From contig DAOUKM010000013.1 of the NCBI GenBank assembly GCA_034421295.1, forward strand, positions 62,001 through 126,000: a stretch of 64,000 bases of DNA, in the 5' to 3' direction. A program made the position numbers and the translations under genes. Shown here one piece after another: positions 55,021 to 62,902 of the stretch. The notes under the pieces were generated by a model, which was not told the origin of the DNA, did no database searches, and saw nothing but the letters and a program-made list of their open reading frames with translations. Every line of letters starts with the position of its first letter. The stretch's first letter is position 1. The DNA is from CAUZIR01 sp034421295 (GTDB lineage: Bacteria; Chloroflexota; Dehalococcoidia; Lucifugimonadales; UBA2962).

Positions 55021-55065
55021 TCCATAAAGGGCGCCTTCCACAGCGGTGTTGCGAAAGGGAATGGC

Positions 55066-55599
55066 ATGAGGTTCCACGACGTCATCAGGATGGGGCTCCA
55101 GGAGTACTACGATGAGCTCAAGCAGGCCGTTGATGGCCTTAGCCACGAGGAACGTCGCTTTATGCCCGAGCCCGATTCACATCACATTGACTTCGCCGTC
55201 TGGCACATCGCCCGGGTCGAGGACGCCTGGATCAACCGATTCGCCAAGCAGGCCGAGGACCAGGTATGGAACCGGGGCGACTGGGCGATAAGGCTCAATC
55301 TGCCAGTCCGGGAAATACGGGGGTTCGGCCCCGAATCCGGCTGGGGGTGGTCTGGCGAGCAGGTCAGGAACATGCCCGCGTTCGAGCCGGGCTACCTGTG
55401 GGACTACCTAGACGCGGTGCGGTGCGACACCGTCGAGTATCTGGAGTCGATTGACGAAGCTGACCTGGGCCGATGTCCGGATTCGGCAAGGCCCGATTAC
55501 TCAATCGGACGCATGTGGAGTCACCTGCTGGTCGAGGAGAGCCAGCATGTCGGCCAGGTCTCCTACCTGAGGGGCCTGCAGCGGGGAATGAACCGGTAG
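55066..55599 (+). CDS. DinB family protein
   Basis: This 177-residue four-helix-bundle protein has the metal-binding histidines typical of the DinB/YfiT superfamily: one in AVWHIARVEDAW (about residue 47) and two in the C-terminal SHLLVEESQHVGQ helix. DinB proteins are often metal-dependent thiol transferases or of unknown function. It starts 45 bases behind mnmA and ends 1 base before the start assigned to rnhB, so the genes are tightly packed. Confidence 0.85.
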   Translation: MRFHDVIRMGLQEYYDELKQAVDGLSHEERRFMPEPDSHHIDFAVWHIARVEDAWINRFAKQAEDQVWNRGDWAIRLNLPVREIRGFGPESGWGWSGEQVRNMPAFEPGYLWDYLDAVRCDTVEYLESIDEADLGRCPDSARPDYSIGRMWSHLLVEESQHVGQVSYLRGLQRGMNR

Positions 55600-55600
55600 C

Positions 55601-56287
55601 TTGAGACCAAGAGGATCCACGGCCCCCCTGCCCTCGATGCACGAAGAGGAGCGCCTGTGGGGCGCTGGCTACTCGACTGTCGCAGGTATCGACGAGGCCG
55701 GCAGAGGGCCGATCGCAGGCCCCGTAGTTGCGGGCGCGGCCATCTTCTCAGGAGCCATCAAAGGGCCCTGGACGGGATTGGTTCGGGACTCCAAGAGGCT
55801 CACACCGTCGCAGCGAAAGACCGTCCTACCCAGGCTCGTCGAGGCCGCGGCGGCCATCTCGACCGGATCTGCTTCGGCCGCAGAGATCGACCGCCTCGGC
55901 ATCGCGCCGGCCGTGCGGCTCGCCATGCTAAGGGCCCTGGACAAACTGTCGATAGCCCCGGATTTCCTGCTGCTCGACGCGTTTCCTCTGCCCGAGTCCG
56001 ATCTCCCGCAGAAGGCCATAGTCAGGGGTGACGCAAAGTGCACTTCAATTGCCGCCGCATCGATAGCGGCCAAGGTCGAACGCGATCGCGTCATGTACGA
56101 GCTTGATCACGAGTACCCTGGGTACGGATTTGCCCGACACAAGGGCTACTGTACTGCTGCCCACGTCGCAGCGCTCGAGAGACTGGGCCCCTGTGAGATG
56201 CATAGAATCACCTTTGCTCCGGTCAGGGACCGTGCCAGGGCCGAGGGGGTCTTTTCCAAAAGGCTGAGGCCCGGACCTCTGGTATAG
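55601..56287 (+). CDS. rnhB: ribonuclease HII
   Basis: RNase HII removes RNA from RNA-DNA hybrids and single ribonucleotides. The protein has the four acidic catalytic residues in GIDEAGRGP (Asp and Glu), VRDSKRLT (Asp) and LLLDAFPL (Asp). It also has the GYGFARHKGY motif. The start is TTG 55601 (228 residues) or ATG 55637 (216 residues); homology begins after the second. It follows the DinB gene directly. Confidence 0.94.
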   Translation: MRPRGSTAPLPSMHEEERLWGAGYSTVAGIDEAGRGPIAGPVVAGAAIFSGAIKGPWTGLVRDSKRLTPSQRKTVLPRLVEAAAAISTGSASAAEIDRLGIAPAVRLAMLRALDKLSIAPDFLLLDAFPLPESDLPQKAIVRGDAKCTSIAAASIAAKVERDRVMYELDHEYPGYGFARHKGYCTAAHVAALERLGPCEMHRITFAPVRDRARAEGVFSKRLRPGPLV

Positions 56288-56546
56288 GAGCGGCGCGGGA
56301 GACAGCGTGCCGCGGCCGCCCCATAGCGCCCGCCTGATCGTCTCACCAGGGCCATGTCCGGCTGGCTGGTGGTTCAGATTGGCATCTCGCTAATCCGCAG
56401 CCACCCTGTACAGATTGCCCCTGGATGTTCTTGGCTAGCCGGTACTTCAGCCCGTGTTAAGATTTGCGCCGGCCACAGGGGTGCCCAGCAGCTTTGCCCG
56501 CTCATCCCCGGGGCGGCTTGATTCGTAACTTGAGGGGCCGGAACAC

Positions 56547-57548
56547 ATGCTCCCGATCGTCAAATCGCACCTAGACGCGCTCGTTGAGGATCTGCGCCTC
56601 CTCGAAATACTCGTAACCGGGCCTCTGGGCCTCTACTCGGATATCAAGATGCTGCGCGAGTCGATGCCGCTGCCCGGGGTCGAAGATCTCGACCGGAACG
56701 CCCTGCGTGAGCGCCGTACCGCGATATCCGGGGCGACGCAGGATGCGGCGGGCCTCGCTCTGGCCTCGGTGGACTCGGCCGTCAGCACCCTGGACACGCT
56801 TGCCATGCTTGGCGACTCGGCTGGCTCGCCGCTATCGACAGAATGGGTACAGAGGGCCCGGCGCGTACTGGGGAGGGCCACCGACAAGGTGGCGGGCGAC
56901 TCGCGGGCGACGACCGCCAAGCTACTGTCGGGAGTCTATGTAATCGTCGACCCGGAGGTTACCGCAGGTCGCTCGACGACGGCCGTCGCCGCGGCGGCAC
57001 TGAGGGGCGGGGCATCTACCATACAGCTGCGGGACAAGAGATCCGACACGGGCGCCGTCCTGGAAAGGGCAGAGGAACTCGTGGAGGCGTGTGGCGCGCA
57101 CCGAGCCTCGTTGATCATCAACGACAACGCCGATGTGGCTGTTCTCAGCGGAGCGACTGGTCTGCACGTGGGCCAGACCGATCTGCCAACATCCGCAGCC
57201 CGACGATTGGTCCCGCCAGATCGACTCATCGGCCGCTCCACCACGAATCTCGATCAGGCCCTGCGGGCGCAGGCCGAGGGCGTTGACTACATAGCAATCG
57301 GACCCGTGTTCGCCACCGATACCATGGGCAAGGGCGGCAAGTCGCCGATAGGCACAGAGACGGTGAGGGCGGTAAAGGACCGGGTACGCCCTCCGGTGGT
57401 CGCCATCGGAGGCATCGATGCGGCCAATTGCACCGATGTGTTTGCAGCGGGAGCCGATGCGGTCTGCGTCGCCAGCGCAGTCACGCTGGCCGATGACCCC
57501 GAGACGGCCTGCCGCGCGATTGCGGAAGCGGCCGAGGGGACGGGCTAG
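56547..57548 (+). CDS. thiE: thiamine phosphate synthase with N-terminal ThiD2-like extension
   Basis: The C-terminal 205 residues are a thiamine phosphate synthase, which joins HMP pyrophosphate and thiazole phosphate. They hold TIQLRDKRSDT, GLHVGQTDLP, IAIGPVFATDTM and VAIGGIDAANC. The first 125 residues are helical, with ALVEDLRLLEI and a DIKMLRESMP turn. They resemble, in degenerate form, the ThiD2 domain fused to ThiE in cyanobacteria, but this match is by eye. No TPP riboswitch is seen upstream. It is followed, 3 bases later, by the translin gene. Confidence 0.85.
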   Translation: MLPIVKSHLDALVEDLRLLEILVTGPLGLYSDIKMLRESMPLPGVEDLDRNALRERRTAISGATQDAAGLALASVDSAVSTLDTLAMLGDSAGSPLSTEWVQRARRVLGRATDKVAGDSRATTAKLLSGVYVIVDPEVTAGRSTTAVAAAALRGGASTIQLRDKRSDTGAVLERAEELVEACGAHRASLIINDNADVAVLSGATGLHVGQTDLPTSAARRLVPPDRLIGRSTTNLDQALRAQAEGVDYIAIGPVFATDTMGKGGKSPIGTETVRAVKDRVRPPVVAIGGIDAANCTDVFAAGADAVCVASAVTLADDPETACRAIAEAAEGTG

Positions 57549-57551
57549 GCA

Positions 57552-58229
57552 TTGGCCGAGCCGTCCGGCCACCGGGACGGATCGATCGCCGGGCTGGGTC
57601 GCGAGGCCGATCTGGCGCGAGACAGACTCGCGCGTTCACACCGTGCCCGCGAGGCTGGCCTGAGGCTATCGCGTGACCTGATCCGAAGATCCTCAGAGTC
57701 GATCAGGGCCGTACACAGGGGAGAGCTGGACCGCGCGGAGAGTCTGATCGCCGAGGCCCGCGATCTGGCCGGCGAAATGACCGGCGCGCTCAAGGATTTC
57801 CCATCGGTGATGTATGCGGGCTTTGCAGAGGACGGGCTCAAGGAGTACGTAGAGGCCGCGACCGTGCTGGCGTTCGTGCGGGGCGGCCCCCTGCCCACCT
57901 CGGATGAGCTAGGGGTGGGTCCGGCTGCATATCTGGGCGGACTGGCCGAGGCCGCAAGCGAGATGCGACGCCGCATACTTGACCTGCTAAGGCGAGACGA
58001 GGTCAAGGGGTGCGAGGATCTTCTGGACCTGATGGACGAGGTCTACTCGGTCCTGGTGACCATGGACTTTCCGGACGGGCTCACGCGTGGCCTGCGCCAC
58101 AAGACCGACGCACTCAGGGCGGTCCTGGAGCGCACGCGCGGCGACCTGACGGTCGCCAGCAGACAGAGGCGACTCGAACGCAGGATGGTCTCTCTGGAGG
58201 ACGCCATCAGGGAATCGGCTAGAGGATAG
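57552..58229 (+). CDS. translin family protein
   Basis: This 225-residue all-helical protein starts at TTG 57552. It has the family signatures FPSVMYAGFAEDGLKEYVEAA, the VGPAAYLGGLAEAASEMRRR stretch, DEVYSVLVTMDFPD and GLRHKTDALRAVLERTRGDL. Translins bind single-stranded RNA or DNA as ring-shaped octamers in eukaryotes, and some have RNase activity. Bacterial copies are uncommon and their role is unknown. It directly follows thiE, suggesting co-transcription, though a functional link is not evident. Confidence 0.87.
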   Translation: MAEPSGHRDGSIAGLGREADLARDRLARSHRAREAGLRLSRDLIRRSSESIRAVHRGELDRAESLIAEARDLAGEMTGALKDFPSVMYAGFAEDGLKEYVEAATVLAFVRGGPLPTSDELGVGPAAYLGGLAEAASEMRRRILDLLRRDEVKGCEDLLDLMDEVYSVLVTMDFPDGLTRGLRHKTDALRAVLERTRGDLTVASRQRRLERRMVSLEDAIRESARG

Positions 58230-58241
58230 CCGTTCCCTACA

Positions 58242-59954
58242 TCAGTCCGGTATTACCGGCAGCAACAGATGCGAGGGCCGCTCGGCGTCGTGGTAGACGG
58301 TCTGGTGCGCTACTTGCATGGCGGTCTCGTGGCCAAACCGGCCGCCGGTATTCAGGTTGCGGTCGAACCTGGGAAAGTTGCTGCTGGAGACCTCCAGCCG
58401 GATACGGTGCCCCACCCTGAACACGTTCGACGTGGGGAAAAGGTCGATGGTGAACTCATAGACCTTCCCGGGTTCCATCAACACCTGGCGCTCGGGTGTC
58501 TCCCGATAACGGGCGCGAATTATCCCATCGCAGAGGTTGAGTGCGTAACCATCGGGATGCACGTCGACGAGCTTTGCGGTGAAGTCGGTGTCCGGGGCCG
58601 AGGACGAGGCGTATATCTTTGCGATCACGGGGCCCGTGACCTCCAGATCTTCCTCCAGTGCCTCGGATGTATATACGAGCACGTCCTCGCGCTGCTCGAG
58701 CTGGTCTTGATCATAGCCGCCCCAGGCGACGATCTCAGGCGAACAGCAGTTGTTGCCCCCGTTTGAGGGGACGGGAAAAGCCGGGTTGTAGACATACTCG
58801 TCGACGGGCTCGTCATCGGGAGCCTCCACGCTCAGCGTGCCGTCGCCCCTCAGGGAGTTGGCCCGGCCCCCGCTGTGGAGGTGGAAAGGCGTAAAGCGCG
58901 TTCGCGCAAGGGGCCACTCATGCTCATCGCGCCACTCGTCGACGCCCATGACGAACAGCTTGATCGGCGCCTCATCCTCCACCCCGTTTGCGACGCCCTT
59001 GAGCCATCGGTCGAACCACCGAAGGTGCTCGGCGTTGAGATCGAGCACCGAGTCCTTGCCAAAGTCCCTGTCCCCGGCATATGTATGCTCACTTGCCTGA
59101 TGAACCCAGGGACCCATGATCACCTTCTGGTTGGCCCGGGCGAGTTCGCTGCCTCCTCGGGCGCGCATGCCGACGAAGTTATTCATGGTGCCCACGGTAA
59201 ACGTGTCGTACCAGCCGCCGATCTGAAGGACGGGCACCATCACGTCTTCGTAACGCTCCTTGTAGGCGATCCGTTTCCAGTACTCATCGTAGTCCGGGTG
59301 GTCGATCCAGTCGGCCAGTCTGGTAGCCGAGCTACCCGCCGCCCCGGCCATCTCCGAGAGGGGTAGGTGCGAAAGCACCCGCTTCCAGTCGTAATTGTCT
59401 ATCGGGTGCCAGGTGCGCGCGTCCGTGAGGAATGTCCAGGTCATATCCAGCGACAGCTGCATCGCTCCGCCCTGAAAATGGGTCTGGCCGTGATGATCGT
59501 CTCCTATAACGCCCGGCGCGATGCACTTTAGGTGGCCAGGAGCGGTCATCGCGGCCTGCCACTGCACCCCGCCCACGTACGAGAACCCCATCATCCCGAC
59601 GTTGCCGTCGCACCACTCCTGCTCCCCTACCCACTCGACGGTGTCGTGTCCGTCGTCATACTCGTTGACCCAGGGATAGAACTCCCCCTCCGAGTCGAAC
59701 CTGCCCCTGACATCCTGTACGACGAATGCGTAGCCGTGCTGAACGAAGTAGATGGCCTGGTCAATGACCTTGGTCAGACCTGCGAAGTCGCCGTTGTCGT
59801 ATGGAGTGCGGGCAAGGATCGCGGGGACAGGTCCACTCCTGTCTCTCGGCAGGTAGACGTCGGCCGAGAGTTCGACCCCGTCTCGCATCGGCACCTTAAC
59901 GTCGTAACGCGCCTGGAAATTAGCGGGCTTGAACAGGTGGGCGGGCTGGGTCAT
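58242..59954 (-). CDS. CocE/NonD family hydrolase
   Basis: This 570-residue alpha/beta hydrolase of the X-Pro dipeptidyl-peptidase/cocaine esterase type has the nucleophile motif GMMGFSYVGGVQW and the DGVELSADVYLPRD start. It carries the catalytic Asp/His region in the middle (GGWYDTF, VHQASEH) and a C-terminal jelly-roll domain (LVDVHPDGYALNLCDGI). No signal peptide is seen. Substrates may be esters or amides. It is followed upstream by its own promoter and precedes, in the same direction, a solute-binding lipoprotein gene. Confidence 0.9.
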   Translation of the reverse strand: MTQPAHLFKPANFQARYDVKVPMRDGVELSADVYLPRDRSGPVPAILARTPYDNGDFAGLTKVIDQAIYFVQHGYAFVVQDVRGRFDSEGEFYPWVNEYDDGHDTVEWVGEQEWCDGNVGMMGFSYVGGVQWQAAMTAPGHLKCIAPGVIGDDHHGQTHFQGGAMQLSLDMTWTFLTDARTWHPIDNYDWKRVLSHLPLSEMAGAAGSSATRLADWIDHPDYDEYWKRIAYKERYEDVMVPVLQIGGWYDTFTVGTMNNFVGMRARGGSELARANQKVIMGPWVHQASEHTYAGDRDFGKDSVLDLNAEHLRWFDRWLKGVANGVEDEAPIKLFVMGVDEWRDEHEWPLARTRFTPFHLHSGGRANSLRGDGTLSVEAPDDEPVDEYVYNPAFPVPSNGGNNCCSPEIVAWGGYDQDQLEQREDVLVYTSEALEEDLEVTGPVIAKIYASSSAPDTDFTAKLVDVHPDGYALNLCDGIIRARYRETPERQVLMEPGKVYEFTIDLFPTSNVFRVGHRIRLEVSSSNFPRFDRNLNTGGRFGHETAMQVAHQTVYHDAERPSHLLLPVIPD

Positions 59955-60064
59955 ATGTATCCTCCTCGTCCCATAGGCTAGTGGAAAAAATGTCCCGCGG
60001 AGCCCTTGGCAGGCCCCGCGGGACAGATCGGCAACTTAGGGTTACCCGGCGGCTGGAGCTACGA

Positions 60065-61918
60065 TCAACGCCTTTCCAGCCAGGTGCCCGCGTAGTACGG
60101 GACCGCTTTGACCTCCCAGTTCCTCAGGTCGACGCTGCTGGGGTGCATTGGGAAGAACTGACCCAGCAGCAACGAGGTCACCTTCTCCCAGCGCGCGGAC
60201 TGGATCTCGTCGATGATCTCGGCACGCCGGGCCGCGTCGGTCTCGCGGGCGAACTCAAGCTGCAGGTTGATCAGGTCGGAATCCCTGATGATGAAGTCCA
60301 GAGTTCCGGAGATCAGGTGATCCTGTATGGGACTGCCGCAGCAGTAGTGCTCGAAAGCGTCGGTGGCCAGGCTGTAGGAGTCCGTATTGCCGAACATGCT
60401 GGTGATGGTGGACCAGTCCAGTGCCGGCATCTCCACGTTAAAGCCTATCTCCTCCATGAACGGCTTGAGCACCGGCCCGAGTGGCGTGAGGACGGCAAGG
60501 TCCGTGGGGTTCAGGATGATGGTCGTCTCACCCGCGTAGTCCGACTCTGCGAGAAGCTGCTGGGCGGTCGGAACATCGTAGACGTTGTAGCCGATGGTAT
60601 GGGTGCCATCGCTCAGCTCCACGTCGAAGGTCGACCCCACGTGGGTCTCTAGCGGGGTGCCACACCAGTAGACGGCGTCGCATACCTGCCACAGCTGCGG
60701 GTCGCCGAGCGCGAACATGAAGTCCTCAATCTTCACACCGGTCTGCAGTGCCTGCCGGGCCAGCTTGTAGCTGAATGGCGGGATCTGCGGGTTGAGGTAG
60801 ACGTTTGATCTCAGGCCCGGCGCATAGGTCGTGACATTGATGTCGGGGTTGTCATTCAGACGGTTGAAAAAGTCCAGCCCGGCGAACTCGATAACGTCCC
60901 ACTCGCCGGTCTCCAGGCCCGCCATCTTGGTCTCTTCGTCGGGTATCTCAAGGAACTCTATCTTGTCGATGTAGGCAACCGTGTGCCCGATATAGCCGCC
61001 CGGCTGGAATGGCTCTGACCTAGGCGAATACTCATCGAACCGTTCCAACACTACGCGGTTGCCCTGATCCCAGCGCACGAACCTGTATGGCCCCGTGCCG
61101 ATCCTCTCGGCGACGGCGGTCGTAAACGGGGTGGCCGCGTCCTCCTCTCTCATCATCGGCATCGCACCGTGGGGGATACCGAGTATGAAGATGGTGGATC
61201 CCAGCGGCTCATTGAAATTCCACGTGAATGTCTGCCGATCAACGATGTCAAAGGCGTCGTCATCGGTGAACCGGCGGATAATGCCAGCCGCCGGCGTCCC
61301 TGCATCGCGCCACCTGGTGATCGAGGCCACGGCGTCCGCCGCAGAAAATGTGTCGCCGTCGTGGAAATTGGATGCGCGTACGGTGAAGGTGTACTCCAGG
61401 CCATCGTCGCTAACAGACCATGTGTCCACGAGCTGCGGCTGGGCGTTCAGATCGCCATCCCAGGCAAACAACTGCTCGTAGAACTGCTTGGAGATGTAGT
61501 TAACGACGGCAAACAAGGAGAAGACGGGATCCACACTGCTGACGCTTCCGTGGCTGATCACCCTCAATGTTCCGCCAAAGCGCGGGGCGCCGGTCGGGGG
61601 TGGAGTCGGCGTGCTGATCACGATTCTCTCGGTCTCAATCTCGACGACCTTCTCGACCTCGACCTCGACGACCTTCTCGACCTCGACTTCGACGATCTTC
61701 TCAACCTCGGTCTCGACGATCTTCTCAACCTCGGTCTCGACCGGGACCTCAACCTCCCTGACCACCTCCACCACCTTTTCGGTCTCCACCGGGACCTCGA
61801 CTACCCTTTCGACCTCGACGATCTCCTTCTCGACCACGACCTCGGGCTCTCCCGCGCAGGCGGCAGCGAACAACCCGAGGAGACCAGCGAGTGCAAACAG
61901 GACCACTAGACGTTTCAC
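60065..61918 (-). CDS. ABC transporter substrate-binding lipoprotein, family 5
   Basis: This 617-residue binding protein has a signal peptide (KRLVVLFALAGLLGLFAAAC) with a lipobox and residues 24-100 made of Val/Glu/Lys repeats of the VEKVVEVE type. The family 5 (peptide/nickel/opine) core follows, with FGGTLRVISHG, FTVRASNFHDGDTFSA and IPDEETKMAGL. The repeat is likely a long helix or stalk that lifts the domain from the membrane. No permease or ATPase gene is near, so it is an orphan within this window. Two palindromes lie about 220-275 bases upstream. Confidence 0.9.
   Translation of the reverse strand: MKRLVVLFALAGLLGLFAAACAGEPEVVVEKEIVEVERVVEVPVETEKVVEVVREVEVPVETEVEKIVETEVEKIVEVEVEKVVEVEVEKVVEIETERIVISTPTPPPTGAPRFGGTLRVISHGSVSSVDPVFSLFAVVNYISKQFYEQLFAWDGDLNAQPQLVDTWSVSDDGLEYTFTVRASNFHDGDTFSAADAVASITRWRDAGTPAAGIIRRFTDDDAFDIVDRQTFTWNFNEPLGSTIFILGIPHGAMPMMREEDAATPFTTAVAERIGTGPYRFVRWDQGNRVVLERFDEYSPRSEPFQPGGYIGHTVAYIDKIEFLEIPDEETKMAGLETGEWDVIEFAGLDFFNRLNDNPDINVTTYAPGLRSNVYLNPQIPPFSYKLARQALQTGVKIEDFMFALGDPQLWQVCDAVYWCGTPLETHVGSTFDVELSDGTHTIGYNVYDVPTAQQLLAESDYAGETTIILNPTDLAVLTPLGPVLKPFMEEIGFNVEMPALDWSTITSMFGNTDSYSLATDAFEHYCCGSPIQDHLISGTLDFIIRDSDLINLQLEFARETDAARRAEIIDEIQSARWEKVTSLLLGQFFPMHPSSVDLRNWEVKAVPYYAGTWLERR
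61647..61742. repeat. four tandem 24-base repeats within the binding-protein gene
   Basis: Four 24-base units run from 61647 to 61742. They read on the plus strand as accttctcgacctcgacctc plus gacg, with small changes in copies 3 and 4. They encode 8-residue VEKVVEVE-like units on the minus strand. Similar but looser units extend on both sides (about 61620-61840). Confidence 0.85.
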
Positions 61919-62135
61919 GTTTCACCCCTTCCGAATGAAAACAGCTTCACAAATCGACGCTACAGAACACCGCCCGGGATCCCTGAACGGTGGGATGTCC
62001 ACTTTGACCGCTGGCCGCGGAGGCAGGTGTCGGGACCCCGCGCGGCAGGCAAATCGTCAAGTGTGTTGAGCAGTGAATTCCCCTGCGATCAGGCAGCGAT
62101 GCACCCTTCTAGCATGGGAGAAGAGGGCTGTCAAC

Positions 62136-62155
62136 AATGTGATTCGAATCACATT
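62136..62155. promoter_or_regulatory. perfect 20-bp palindrome, probable operator 1
   Basis: The sequence aatgtgattcgaatcacatt is its own reverse complement. The inner 16 bases recur at 62177-62192. Such twin sites are typical of binding sites for a dimeric repressor or activator. It lies about 220 bases upstream of the binding-protein gene (minus strand). Confidence 0.65.
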
Positions 62156-62176
62156 GCCAGGCTGTCTGAATCTATG

Positions 62177-62192
62177 TGTGATTCGAATCACA
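62177..62192. promoter_or_regulatory. perfect 16-bp palindrome, probable operator 2
   Basis: The sequence tgtgattcgaatcaca repeats the core of the site at 62136-62155. The centres of the two are 39 bases apart. The identity of the regulator is unknown. Confidence 0.65.
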
Positions 62193-62417
62193 AAGGCAGC
62201 TAGGAAACCCGATAACGTAGCCGATGAGGCTGGACGGCACCGCTAGACGTTAATGGTCAATAGAGGGCTGTGCGTTCCCTGGAAACCACTGGCTCACGCC
62301 GATCGCAGGCGTGCCGTGCTGCTCTACCGGGCGCTGATTCTTGGGACGCAATTGGCGTCGAACAGACTCGCGTGTCGCAATCCCCAGAATTGCCGATCGA
62401 CCGATAGCCCTGTCAAA

Positions 62418-62670
62418 TGGCTCGTCAAGACGAGCTGGCCGATGGAGTTCCGCCTGCTAGAGCAGCTTGTGCTGCATGCGGGAAGGCCCGCTACCCACAT
62501 GCGGATGCTCAGGCACGTGCGGGGAGCCGACTAGTCAAAGGACATGCAATTGCTGCACTCGATGGTGCGAAATCTGCGACGAAAGCTCGGTGATGGATCG
62601 GGCGGCCCACGGTGGATAGTAAACCCCCGTACCTCGGTTATCGTCTCGGGCGCTCACAGACTCGATTCCA
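62418..62670 (+). pseudogene. OmpR-type winged-helix regulator fragment
   Basis: The frame carries the DNA-binding domain of OmpR-family response regulators: MEFRLLEQLVLHAGRP, then an in-frame TAG at 62532-62534 (after HVRGAD), then SKDMQLLHSMVRNLRRKLGD in the same frame. At its end, the usual GYRLG sequence appears in a different frame (near 62632), so a frameshift is also present. The receiver domain is absent. This is a decayed gene. Confidence 0.75.
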
Positions 62671-62851
62671 CTTACCAACGTCAGGTTCCCGAACGCGTCG
62701 GTCAGGTTCCGGCGCCCGTCGGGGACAACGCGACGCAGGACCGCTGTCTAGAGCCCTGCACGGCGCGATTCGTACTATCCGGCGGCGGGTTGTACGGGCT
62801 TTAGAGCCTGTGGTAGGTTTCGGTGCGTATCATCGCCAGATGCAGCTAATG

Positions 62852-62892
62852 AAGCTTCCCCTTGCGCGTCGTCCCTAGGGGGAGCTTTTTCT
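62852..62892 (+). terminator. hairpin with T-run before the pyrophosphatase gene
   Basis: The arms aagcttcccc and gggggagctt pair nearly completely around a 16-base loop and are followed by tttctt. It sits directly before the ribosome site of the pyrophosphatase gene, so it could end upstream transcripts or act as an attenuator. Confidence 0.5.
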
Positions 62893-62902
62893 TGGAGGTC
62901 GC

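Larger units (their letters stand above)
61919..62417. other. intergenic region with two palindromic sites
   Basis: This region lies between the minus-strand binding-protein gene and a decayed regulator on the plus strand. It holds the two perfect palindromes listed separately. Otherwise no gene is seen; codons from 62253 are open but not recognisable until about 62418. Confidence 0.6.

Noticed and set aside
56288..56546. TPP riboswitch upstream of thiE
   Set aside because: The conserved ctgaga and tgatctgga-type blocks are absent.
61611..62069. Ser/Thr-rich protein on the plus strand opposite the binding-protein gene
   Set aside because: It is the antisense translation of the tandem repeats, so its regularity is an artefact.
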